A stretch of DNA of 7,471 nucleotides from Bacteroidota bacterium (GTDB taxonomy: Bacteria; Bacteroidota; Bacteroidia; AKYH767-A; CANKSK01), in assembly GCA_947485425.1 (NCBI GenBank), contig CANKSK010000041.1:1-7471 (forward strand), in the 5' to 3' direction. The notes beneath the pieces are model-generated. The model was not told the origin of the DNA, made no database searches, and was given only the letters and a program-made list of their open reading frames with translations. A program made the translations under genes and the position numbers. The number at the start of each line of letters is the position of its first letter. The first letter of the stretch is position 1. Below, piece after piece: positions 1 through 7,034 of this stretch.

Positions 1-6
1 AATTAT

Positions 7-14
7 TACCTTTG
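7..14 (+). promoter_or_regulatory. Putative -7 promoter element of the gpx-bshB1 unit
   Basis: TACCTTTG fits the Bacteroidota -7 consensus TAnnTTTG exactly. It ends 16 nt before the ATG of the peroxidase gene, so the mRNA leader would be only about 10 nt. The matching -33 TTG would lie left of the window and cannot be checked. Confidence 0.5.
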
Positions 15-30
15 TGCCAAATATCATTTC

Positions 31-579
31 ATGAAATCTTTATTTTCATTGCTGTTTGGACTTCTGTTCACACAAAATAGCCCCCCAATTGTTAGCTCTC
101 AAAGTTTTTATGATTTTAAAATGAAAACCATTGATGGGAAAATGTTTGATTTTGCCACGCTTAAAGGCAAAAAAGTATTGATTGTCAATACGGCATCTCA
201 TTGTGGTTTTACCTCTCAGTATAAAAATCTGGAAGAATTGTATAAGACTTATGCCGATAAAAATTTTGTTATCCTGGGATTTCCAGCAAATAATTTTGCA
301 GGTCAGGAACCGGGTTCAAATGAAGAAATAAAATCTTTTTGCAGCAAAAATTATGGGGTAAGTTTTCCCATGTTCGAAAAAATTTCCGTGAAAGGCGATG
401 ACATGCATCCTTTATACCAATGGCTTACCAAAAAGAAAAACAATGGGGTCTCTGATACTTCTGTAAGTTGGAATTTTCAAAAATTTATGGTGGATGAAAA
501 TGGAAAATGGGCAGGAACGGTATCCTCTATTCGTTCTCCCGATTGTGCGAGAATTGTAAAATGGATAGTAAAAAAATAG
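31..579 (+). CDS. Secreted glutathione peroxidase family protein (thioredoxin-dependent type)
   Basis: This 182-aa thioredoxin-fold peroxidase should reduce H2O2 or organic hydroperoxides. Residues 1 to about 20 form a hydrophobic signal-peptide-like segment (SLFSLLFGLLFT core) with no lipobox cysteine, so export to the periplasm is likely. The GPx domain runs from about 25 to 182. Seen directly: the peroxidatic cysteine C58 in NTASHCGFTSQY, the FPANNFAGQEPG motif with catalytic Q92, and WNF with W147 and N148, which together complete the catalytic Cys-Gln-Trp-Asn tetrad. C104 in KSFCSKNYGVSFPMF sits where thioredoxin-dependent GPxs carry the resolving cysteine. The other common cysteine, in FPCNQF, is alanine here. 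Active-site Cys rather than selenocysteine means thioredoxin-like reductants are more probable than glutathione. The start at 31 keeps the signal peptide; the next Met (residue 31) would cut into the domain. bshB1 follows after 5 nt, suggesting cotranscription. Confidence 0.93.
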   Translation: MKSLFSLLFGLLFTQNSPPIVSSQSFYDFKMKTIDGKMFDFATLKGKKVLIVNTASHCGFTSQYKNLEELYKTYADKNFVILGFPANNFAGQEPGSNEEIKSFCSKNYGVSFPMFEKISVKGDDMHPLYQWLTKKKNNGVSDTSVSWNFQKFMVDENGKWAGTVSSIRSPDCARIVKWIVKK

Positions 580-584
580 CGTTT

Positions 585-1301
585 ATGAAGCTTGACATTC
601 TTGCCTTTGCAGCCCATCCCGATGATATTGAGATTTCTTGTTCCGGTACCTTACTGAAGCATATCGCAATGGGTAAAACCGTTGGGATTATTGATTTAAC
701 CCGTGGCGAAATGGGAACAAGAGGCAATGCAAATATTCGCCAACAGGAAACCCATGAAGCTTCTCAAATTTTAGGTATTCAGCATCGTGAAAACTTAGGT
801 TTTAAAGATGTTTTTTTTGAACATGAAAAAGAACATATGCTTGAGATCGTTCGGGTTATTCGGAAATATAGACCTGAAATTGTTTTGGCCAATAGCACCA
901 GTGACAGGCACCCTGATCATGGTAGGGCCTCAAAACTGGTTTCTGATGCTAGTTTTTATGCAGGTCTCTCCAAAATCATAACATCTGATCACGAGATTTC
1001 TCAAAACCATTGGCGTCCTGCAAATGTGTATTTTTATGTACAGGATTATTTGCACAAACCTGATTTTATTGTTGATATCACTGCGTATATGGATCAAAAA
1101 ATGGAGGCTATGCTTGCATTTAAGTCGCAATTTTATGACCCAAACTCCACAGAACCTGATACCCCCATTTCATCAGCCGCTTTTCTTGAATTTATAACTG
1201 CCCGAGCCAGAGATTTGGGCCGTATTTCCGGCGTTGATTTTGCTGAAGGTTTTTTGGTTCAAAGACCACTTGAGGTAAAAGATTTATTTTCTCTAAAATA
1301 G
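585..1301 (+). CDS. bshB1: Bacillithiol biosynthesis deacetylase BshB1
   Basis: This 238-aa LmbE/PIG-L family enzyme is a zinc-dependent cytoplasmic deacetylase. It removes acetate from N-acetylglucosaminyl-L-malate to give glucosaminyl-malate, the second step of bacillithiol synthesis, between BshA and BshC. The N-terminal AHPDD motif has H11, D13 and D14, and HPDHGR has H109 to H112. By family analogy H11, D14 and H112 bind zinc and D13 is the general base. DLTRGEMGTRG (about 37-47) and FKSQFYDPN near residue 190 are typical of the BshB1 subgroup. The reading frame is open upstream to 507, inside the peroxidase gene. I chose ATG 585 because MKLDILAFAAHPDD is the usual family N-terminus; ATG 561 is the alternative and would overlap the upstream gene by 19 nt. 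The 5-nt gap to the peroxidase stop suggests an operon and possibly translational coupling. bshA and bshC are not in the window. Confidence 0.93.
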   Translation: MKLDILAFAAHPDDIEISCSGTLLKHIAMGKTVGIIDLTRGEMGTRGNANIRQQETHEASQILGIQHRENLGFKDVFFEHEKEHMLEIVRVIRKYRPEIVLANSTSDRHPDHGRASKLVSDASFYAGLSKIITSDHEISQNHWRPANVYFYVQDYLHKPDFIVDITAYMDQKMEAMLAFKSQFYDPNSTEPDTPISSAAFLEFITARARDLGRISGVDFAEGFLVQRPLEVKDLFSLK

Positions 1302-1346
1302 ATTTTAAAAATTCATTTCATTCTGTTAAATAAATTTTCTGAAAAG

Positions 1347-1377
1347 AAAAAGCCCCTTGTTACCAAGGGGCTTTTTT
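1347..1377. terminator. Bidirectional intrinsic terminator between convergent genes
   Basis: A 13-bp perfect stem (AAAAAGCCCCTTG core, arms 1347-1359 and 1364-1376) has a 4-nt TTAC loop and a T-run at 1372-1377. The opposite strand also ends in a T-rich tract after the stem. It lies 45 nt after the bshB1 stop and 25 nt beyond the stop of the convergent T9SS cargo gene, so it probably ends both transcripts. Confidence 0.92.
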
Positions 1378-1401
1378 ATGTATTCAGGAAGAATGATTCA
1401 A

Positions 1402-3372
1402 TTAGTCGATAATCATTTTTCTGCTCACTTCTTTATCTCCTGCTTTTACAGAATAGAAATAAATTCCAGCATTCAATTTAGAACCGTCAAAGGTTAAATT
1501 ATGCTCTCCAGCACCCAATACACCTTCGTTTTTATCATAAATCTTTTGACCTAACATATTGTAAACACTGATGGTTACATTGCTAGCTTTAACAAGATTC
1601 AAGGTAAAACTGGTTAAATTGTGAAATGGATTTGGCACATTGCTTGAAAGCTTAAACGCTTCAGCATTGGCTTTATCAGCTATACCTACTGTGAATTCTG
1701 AATTGGCAAAGGTTGCATCTTTAATGTAGAAGAAATCTACTGGCTTGTCTGTTTGGTTGTTATTCAAGAACTGATATGCAACAGGGATTTCATAGGTATT
1801 TGGAGCAGGCTCTAATACATAGTAAGAAACACATCCAAAAGCAACGGATGCCTCAGCACTTGAACCGTAAGTAAAGTTTTTTGAAAGTGTTCTTGCAGAT
1901 GTAGTAACATCCAAACCTGCAGAAATCATATCGCAATAGGTATTACCCAATCCGTTATAAGTGGTTGTATCGGTGTCAAACCAGGTATAGAATATTTTTT
2001 TACCATCAAAGGTTGTTGAAATTTGACCGCGGTTCCATTCTGAAAGTGCTTGATTGGTTCCTACATCAGCACCATATGTTCCTTTGTATGACTGAATGTT
2101 GCTAACAATATTGGCAGCCCAAGTTCCGGCTGAATCATAAATATCAACCATAAATCCGATTTCTGCAGGTACAGACCAGTTATTGGTACTTGGACATACT
2201 AGAGTAAAAATGTGAGGTTTTCCATACACGTCAACAGCTAAATCATGTTGGAAAGCAGTACTGTAGGTTTTGATGGTATCACCAATATCATCTGTATAAA
2301 CCATACCTCTTTGCATAAGACCTAAATTGTCAATAGGAACATTAATAGGACCATTCCAAGTTGCACCACCATCAGTCGTTTTGTACAGAATTGGATAGAA
2401 AGTAGAATCGGCTTTGAAATTCCAGTCATTATGACCTAAAACTGAGAAATATCCGGTCATACCATCTGGTGCAAATGCCACCTTTTGATCTGCCATTACT
2501 TTGTCGCCTGTACCATTGGGGCCATCATAGGTTGAAAGTGGCACGCTCATGGTTGTGAAGGTATAATTTACATCATGTTTACTTGGATCAAAGGTTCCTT
2601 TGGCAATAATCATGGTGTCAATATAAGCACCTCTTAAGTGCGGATAAGACGGTTCCACGCCAAAAAGAGTACCTTTTTGTGTCGCATGAAATGCATCTGG
2701 AATCAAGTGATAAATGTTATCGCTTTTGCTTGAAGCATGACGATGCTGTGTATGTGGAATAGAACCTGAAAATTGGTAAACTCCATATCCAATACCACCC
2801 CAGTCTCCGCCTGAAGGCCCTGGATTGGTTGTATCGCGCAAGGGTGCAAAAAAGGTAAAATAGGCACTATCAGGATTAACGCTATTCAAAGGATTGAAAA
2901 TAGCACCTTGAGGATAACGAGCCAATGGGTGATCATTTGGAGGCGTACCAGTGGTAGTATACACCGGACCTTTATTTACATCCCAGTTAGCACCACCATC
3001 TTTGGTGAAATCGTATGATAACCATCCACTACTTGGTGTTGTTGCTCTGTGACTGAAAGAAATGGCATTCATTTGTGGTTCTGCCCACAAATAGGTTCTG
3101 TTGTTTCCATATGCTCCGAAAGCATTACCAGCTGACCCCATGGCGATTACACTAACTGGAGAAGTCGCAACATGCATAGGACCTTTTTTGGCCAAAGGAT
3201 TTCCCTTTGCCGGTAATTGTACTGATGCGGGTTCAGATTTAAACCTATCCTTAAAATTTGGATGTTTAATGACCCGACACTGGCCAATGGGCTTTGCACC
3301 TGATTTCTTGTTTTGGGCATGTACCGATAAGGTAACCCCTATAACAAGACTAAATAGTAAGAGTTTTTTCAT
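1402..3372 (-). CDS. T9SS type A sorting domain protein with Asp-box (sialidase-like) repeats
   Basis: This 656-aa exported protein has no precise known function. Residues 1 to about 19 are a clear Sec signal peptide (MKKLLLFSLVIGVTLSVHA, cleavage expected near VHA/Q). Residues about 576-656 form a T9SS type A sorting domain: it begins with NVPNPFHN, continues with VYNMLGQKIY and LNAGIYFYSVKAGDKE, and ends with SRKMIID. This directs passage across the outer membrane and surface attachment or release. The middle, about 70-560, has two Asp-box motifs, TKDGGANW (123-130) and TTDGGATW (332-339). It also has a DLAVDVYGKPHIF stretch (377-389) like those in BNR/sialidase-fold beta-propellers. I see no full sialidase catalytic set, so a hydrolase name is not justified; a binding or adhesive propeller is equally possible. 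The gene has its own promoter and SD and ends at a shared terminator, so it is probably monocistronic. Confidence 0.9.
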   Translation of the reverse strand: MKKLLLFSLVIGVTLSVHAQNKKSGAKPIGQCRVIKHPNFKDRFKSEPASVQLPAKGNPLAKKGPMHVATSPVSVIAMGSAGNAFGAYGNNRTYLWAEPQMNAISFSHRATTPSSGWLSYDFTKDGGANWDVNKGPVYTTTGTPPNDHPLARYPQGAIFNPLNSVNPDSAYFTFFAPLRDTTNPGPSGGDWGGIGYGVYQFSGSIPHTQHRHASSKSDNIYHLIPDAFHATQKGTLFGVEPSYPHLRGAYIDTMIIAKGTFDPSKHDVNYTFTTMSVPLSTYDGPNGTGDKVMADQKVAFAPDGMTGYFSVLGHNDWNFKADSTFYPILYKTTDGGATWNGPINVPIDNLGLMQRGMVYTDDIGDTIKTYSTAFQHDLAVDVYGKPHIFTLVCPSTNNWSVPAEIGFMVDIYDSAGTWAANIVSNIQSYKGTYGADVGTNQALSEWNRGQISTTFDGKKIFYTWFDTDTTTYNGLGNTYCDMISAGLDVTTSARTLSKNFTYGSSAEASVAFGCVSYYVLEPAPNTYEIPVAYQFLNNNQTDKPVDFFYIKDATFANSEFTVGIADKANAEAFKLSSNVPNPFHNLTSFTLNLVKASNVTISVYNMLGQKIYDKNEGVLGAGEHNLTFDGSKLNAGIYFYSVKAGDKEVSRKMIID

Positions 3373-3377
3373 TGTTT

Positions 3378-3382
3378 CTCCT
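3378..3382 (-). promoter_or_regulatory. Shine-Dalgarno sequence AGGAG of the T9SS cargo gene
   Basis: Read on the - strand the leader is AGGAGAAACAATG, a canonical AGGAG 5 nt before the start codon. It fixes the start at 3372. It is notable because Bacteroidota genes usually lack a recognisable SD, and the other genes in this window show none as clear. Confidence 0.7.
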
Positions 3383-3423
3383 GAATTGAAGTTAGAATTT
3401 TTGTGAATTTATACTATGAACCA

Positions 3424-3455
3424 CAAATTTACAAATTCAAATTTGGAAACACAAA
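3424..3455 (-). promoter_or_regulatory. Bacteroidota-type promoter of the T9SS cargo gene
   Basis: On the - strand TTTG (3455-3452) is followed after 20 nt by TAAATTTG (3431-3424). This matches the -33 TTG and -7 TAnnTTTG elements with normal spacing. The leader to the ATG at 3372 would be about 45 nt and contains the AGGAG site. The promoter lies wholly between the flippase stop and this gene, so the gene need not depend on upstream transcription. Confidence 0.65.
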
Positions 3456-3467
3456 AAAATATTGAAT

Positions 3468-4772
3468 TTAAAAATATTTATTTTCTAGCAGAAATAAAGA
3501 CCATAAAATAATTGAATACGACAAAAGTGGTATAATGGGAATATATTCAACGGGATGAATATGCGCTTTCCCTTTTAGCCATAAAATTAAAAAAAGTTTT
3601 TCTGAATAAAAGGCAAGAATAGTTCCAAAGGCGATTCCAAACAATCCAAACCATTGCATCAAAAATAAACTGGCAACAATATTAATACAAATTTCAATCA
3701 AGGAGGCGATGAAAATAATGTTTGATTTACCGAGCCCCATAACAATGGTTTGCGGAAAAACCAGTCGACTGAAAATCAACAGAAGATAGATATTGAATAT
3801 TTGTGCACTCGTGGAGAAATTTGGATTAAAAATATGTGAATAGAGAAAATGACTCACCAGCATCAGTATCATGCTGATCGGAAAAAGATAGTGCATCAGT
3901 TTTAATGATTTTTTTTTGATTTGGGCATAGGTCGCTTGGGCATTCGATGCTATTTGGGGTAACAAAGACATACTCATTGCGTTGGCCAATAACATGCTCA
4001 AGGGAAGCTCCCTTGCTCCATACCGAAAAATGGCAAAGACAGATTTGTCATAATAATTTGATACCAAAACCCCATCGATATAATCTCCGCATCCACTCAA
4101 AAAAGACGCTAATGCCAATGGAATCGTTGCTCTTACCTGATGTCGCATGATGGCCCCATCCCATTTAAAAACAGAATATTTATATACCAGCCTGATTACC
4201 CAGCAGAATTTGATAAAGGCCGTAACAACCAATCCAATGAAAGCATATTGAATTTCACCAAACACTAAAACCGGCATAATTACCAGAAGAATATGCACGG
4301 TAAAAGAAAAAATACCATAGGTTAGGATGGAAATGGCTTTGTTTTTTAACAAATACACATACTCCAATAAATAAGCGGGTGCAGAAAACAATAAATAAAT
4401 CGCCAGCAACCGACTTTCATATCGCCCCAAATCCACCCGCAAAATAGCATGTGCCAATTGAGGTAGCTGCCAAATGAGCAAGGACAAAACACCTCCAAAA
4501 AGAAGCATAAACATAAAAATGTTAAAGAAAAAAGGCGATTTATGTGTTGGATGCGCATGAAAGGATGAAAGTGTTGAATTGATGATCGCAGAAATCCCAA
4601 AAAAACTGAAGGCCCCTGCGATAAAAATAAAGGTTTCATATTCCCCAATACTTGAAAGGGATAATCCTGAACGGGTAAATACCACCCCACTGAGAAAAAA
4701 CATCCCATAGCGCAGTATTTGATAGACTTGCAGGCTTAAGGTATTATTGATTTTTTCGAGGACTTTTTTCAA
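3468..4772 (-). CDS. Wzx-like oligosaccharide flippase (MOP superfamily membrane protein)
   Basis: This 434-aa integral inner-membrane protein has about 12-13 hydrophobic segments, roughly at 20-36, 45-66, 81-103, 122-142, 148-170, 173-194, 213-234, 255-271, 293-312, 323-341, 351-371, 374-395 and 408-429. That pattern and length fit polysaccharide flippases (RfbX/Wzx), which move lipid-linked sugar units to the periplasmic face. The early QILRYG and FTRSGLS segments and the central FRYGARELPLS are of the kind seen in Bacteroidota flippase-like proteins; the substrate cannot be told. The start is TTG at 4772-4770: the frame is closed by the ATPase stop codon only four codons upstream, and the first ATG (residue 24) would lose the start of the first membrane segment. 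It follows the copper ATPase by 9 nt, so cotranscription is likely. No glycosyltransferase or other polysaccharide gene lies nearby, which is unusual. Confidence 0.82.
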   Translation of the reverse strand: MKKVLEKINNTLSLQVYQILRYGMFFLSGVVFTRSGLSLSSIGEYETFIFIAGAFSFFGISAIINSTLSSFHAHPTHKSPFFFNIFMFMLLFGGVLSLLIWQLPQLAHAILRVDLGRYESRLLAIYLLFSAPAYLLEYVYLLKNKAISILTYGIFSFTVHILLVIMPVLVFGEIQYAFIGLVVTAFIKFCWVIRLVYKYSVFKWDGAIMRHQVRATIPLALASFLSGCGDYIDGVLVSNYYDKSVFAIFRYGARELPLSMLLANAMSMSLLPQIASNAQATYAQIKKKSLKLMHYLFPISMILMLVSHFLYSHIFNPNFSTSAQIFNIYLLLIFSRLVFPQTIVMGLGKSNIIFIASLIEICINIVASLFLMQWFGLFGIAFGTILAFYSEKLFLILWLKGKAHIHPVEYIPIIPLLSYSIILWSLFLLENKYF

Positions 4773-4781
4773 AATATACGA

Positions 4782-6929
4782 TTAGAAAATATTTTTAACC
4801 TTTAGTCGTAGAGAATTACCCACCACCACCACATCTGAAAATGCCATTGAAAAGGCTGCAAGCATCGGATTTAAGAACCCTGCTGCGGCAATCGGTATGG
4901 CGACAACATTGTATATGAGGGCCCAAAATAAATTTTGGCGAATGGTTATCAACGTATGCTTGCTGTATTGCAAAGCCTTGTAAAGGCTTGACAAATCATC
5001 CGGTTTTAATAAAATTATTTTTGCCGACTGAATGGCGATTTCTGTCGCATTTCCCATGGAAATACCTACATCGGCAGCAGATAGTGCAGGTGCATCATTG
5101 ATGCCATCACCTACCATTGCCACACGGCCATTCTGAGAAATTTTTTTTAAGATTTCAAGTTTTTCAGCCGGTAGTTTTTGGGCATAGACCTCTTCTATGC
5201 CTAATATCTTTGCGACCTCCATACATCGATCTTCCCTATCTCCACTTAAAAGGACGGTATGTATGTTTAAACTTTTGAGTTGCTGAATGGTTTCATATGC
5301 ATTTTGGGTAATTTCATCTTCCATATAAACAATCGCCTTCAGCTCTTTGTTCTTCATTACATATAAGTTCCCGGATGTATCATCTGTATATTGGGCTCCC
5401 ATCAAATAGGAACCGGCTTCATACAAATTACCATTGCCATCTTTTCCCTGAATACCCATCCCCTTTTCTTCATGAATTTCTACAAACTGTAAAGCCTTTG
5501 GCAGGTTTACTTCCTTGCCAAGTTCCTCAACTATCGATTTGGCAATTGGGTGCGATGAGTGTTTTTCAAGCTGAAAAAGAACCTCATGTATTTCCTCTAT
5601 TTGACATCCAAACAATTTGATGGATTTAATCTTGAATTTTCCGTTGGTAAGGGTTCCTGTTTTGTCAAACACAATGGTTTTTACCTGAGCAAAGGCCTCT
5701 AAGGTATCACCTCCTTTTATAAGTATTCCTTTCCTTGCGGCTAAACCGATGCCCACCATCACTGCTGTGGGTGTTGCTAGGCCCATGGCACAAGGACAGG
5801 ATATCACCAACACGGCAATGCTATTCATTAAACACGTACTGATGGCTTTGTTCAAAATAAAAAAAGAAATCATAAAACTGAGTGCTGAAATACCCAAGAC
5901 CACAGGAACGAAAATAGCACTCACCTTGTCCCCTATTTTTTGAATTTCTGGTTTGGCATGTTGGGCATTTTTTACCATGTCAATAATTTTGGAAAGCAAG
6001 GTGTCCTTCCCAATAAGAGTGGCTTTCATAATCAGATTCCCATTCAACAGTATGGTCCATCCTATTAATGTACTGTTCATGCGCTTTTCTAACGGCATGC
6101 TTTCACCGCTAATCATGGACTCATCTACTAGGCCACTTCCCCATTCAAGAACCCCATCAACGGGTATTCGGTCCCCGGTATTCACCTGTATTTGATCCCC
6201 TACTAAAATATCTTCATAAGGTACTTCAGCCATTAACGCCCATTGCCCCTCAGCATTCTGTTTAACCTTTTTGGCTCTTGACTGTTGAAGCTTTTTAAGT
6301 TCTCCCAAAGCAGAAGTAGTTTGCTTAACAGAACGATGTTCCAAAACATTTCCAAGCAAAACCAAAGTGATTATCGTTGCCGAAGTTTCAAAATACAAGT
6401 AGTTATGTAATTCAGGGGTTCCATAAAACAGGAACATGCCCGACAGGCTATATATAAAAGCCGAAGTGGCACCGATACTGATTAAAACATCCATGTTGGG
6501 TGTGCCACTTTTCACCGAGCTCCAGGCACTTTTGCCGAAATGCTTCATGCCCAAGAAAAAAACCGGCAAACAAAGTACCATTTGCACCCATGCATGATGA
6601 AGCCAATCAAATGGCAAAAACATATGCAAAAACAAGGGCAAGGTAAATATTAGGCAAACCAAAAACAGCTTTTCAATTTTAGAGTCCCCCTCATGCGAAT
6701 GACTATGCCCATGATGCGCATGGGTTTGCTCTTTTACATGATAACCCAAATTTTCAATCTCCTGGGCTACTTCCTTTCGGTTATAAGATGTCATTATAAA
6801 ATTGGCATCTCCGCTCAAAAAATCCACCTTAATCTCTTCGGCACCTTTCTTTTCGAGATATTTTTCAATGCTCCTTGCACAATTTATGCAAGTCATGCCT
6901 TCAATATCAATTGAAATTCTCTTTTCCAT
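4782..6929 (-). CDS. copA: Copper-exporting P1B-type ATPase, CopA-like
   Basis: This 715-aa heavy-metal P-type ATPase uses ATP to drive Cu+ out of the cytoplasm across the inner membrane. In order: one HMA domain (1 to about 65) with GMTCINCA (C14, C17); a His-rich linker, HAHHGHSHSH (70-79); the first four membrane helices (about 85-195); the actuator domain with SGES (274-277); and the CPC helix (C378-P379-C380 in VISCPCAMGLATP). Then come the phosphorylation site DKTGT (D422), the nucleotide-domain HP pair (H460-P461), the hinge GDGINDAP (D608, D612) and two last helices. CPC plus YN (Y673-N674) and the final-helix M695 indicate Cu+ rather than Zn2+/Cd2+. The usual MxxSS of that helix reads MAFSD, with D699 in place of the second Ser. 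ATG 6929 begins the HMA strand directly. The flippase gene follows after 9 nt. No copper chaperone or regulator gene is visible. Confidence 0.95.
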   Translation of the reverse strand: MEKRISIDIEGMTCINCARSIEKYLEKKGAEEIKVDFLSGDANFIMTSYNRKEVAQEIENLGYHVKEQTHAHHGHSHSHEGDSKIEKLFLVCLIFTLPLFLHMFLPFDWLHHAWVQMVLCLPVFFLGMKHFGKSAWSSVKSGTPNMDVLISIGATSAFIYSLSGMFLFYGTPELHNYLYFETSATIITLVLLGNVLEHRSVKQTTSALGELKKLQQSRAKKVKQNAEGQWALMAEVPYEDILVGDQIQVNTGDRIPVDGVLEWGSGLVDESMISGESMPLEKRMNSTLIGWTILLNGNLIMKATLIGKDTLLSKIIDMVKNAQHAKPEIQKIGDKVSAIFVPVVLGISALSFMISFFILNKAISTCLMNSIAVLVISCPCAMGLATPTAVMVGIGLAARKGILIKGGDTLEAFAQVKTIVFDKTGTLTNGKFKIKSIKLFGCQIEEIHEVLFQLEKHSSHPIAKSIVEELGKEVNLPKALQFVEIHEEKGMGIQGKDGNGNLYEAGSYLMGAQYTDDTSGNLYVMKNKELKAIVYMEDEITQNAYETIQQLKSLNIHTVLLSGDREDRCMEVAKILGIEEVYAQKLPAEKLEILKKISQNGRVAMVGDGINDAPALSAADVGISMGNATEIAIQSAKIILLKPDDLSSLYKALQYSKHTLITIRQNLFWALIYNVVAIPIAAAGFLNPMLAAFSMAFSDVVVVGNSLRLKVKNIF

Positions 6930-6959
6930 GGCTCAATGTAACGGATATATAAAGGTCAT

Positions 6960-6967
6960 CAAACTTA
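6960..6967 (-). promoter_or_regulatory. Putative -7 element upstream of the copper ATPase
   Basis: TAAGTTTG on the - strand matches TAnnTTTG and ends 30 nt before the ATPase ATG. The expected -33 region is a poly-T tract with no TTG, so this may be a weak promoter or one needing an activator. I see no clear palindromic operator for a copper-responsive regulator next to it. Confidence 0.4.
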
Positions 6968-6992
6968 TTATCAGAAAAAAAATTGTTTTATT

Positions 6993-7021
6993 TTGAACAT
7001 CATAAGTTTTTTGTAATTTCG
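6993..7021 (+). promoter_or_regulatory. Putative promoter of tRNA-His
   Basis: TTG (6993-6995) precedes TAATTTCG (7014-7021) by 18 nt. The -7 element has one mismatch to TAnnTTTG. It ends 13 nt before the first base of the tRNA, leaving a short leader for RNase P to remove. It is divergent from the ATPase promoter, with about 25 nt between the two elements. Confidence 0.5.
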
Positions 7022-7034
7022 CAGCCTGAAAAAC

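Noticed and set aside
507..584. N-terminal extension of bshB1 starting at 507
   Set aside because: The extra residues lie entirely over the peroxidase coding sequence in another frame and have no counterpart in the BshB1 N-terminus; ATG 585 gives the family start.
1402..3372. Annotation of the T9SS cargo as a sialidase
   Set aside because: Two Asp boxes alone do not define a sialidase. They also occur in non-enzymatic propellers, and I could not find the arginine triad or FRIP-type motif.
3101..3406. Open frame of 101 codons on the + strand opposite the start of the T9SS gene
   Set aside because: It is antisense to a well-supported signal-peptide region, resembles no family I know, and has no promoter or ribosome site.
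3457..3479. AT-only inverted repeat (AAATATT / AATATTT) around the flippase stop, followed on the - strand by a T-run: a possible terminator
   Set aside because: The stem is only 7 A-T pairs with a 9-nt loop, too weak to claim and expected by chance in such AT-rich DNA. Readthrough into the T9SS gene therefore remains possible.
4346..4708. Open frame of 120 codons on the - strand inside the flippase gene
   Set aside because: It is a shifted-frame shadow of a membrane-protein gene; its hydrophobic look comes from T-rich codons.
5375..6195. Several short + strand open frames opposite the copper ATPase
   Set aside because: All are antisense to conserved ATPase motifs and show no family features.
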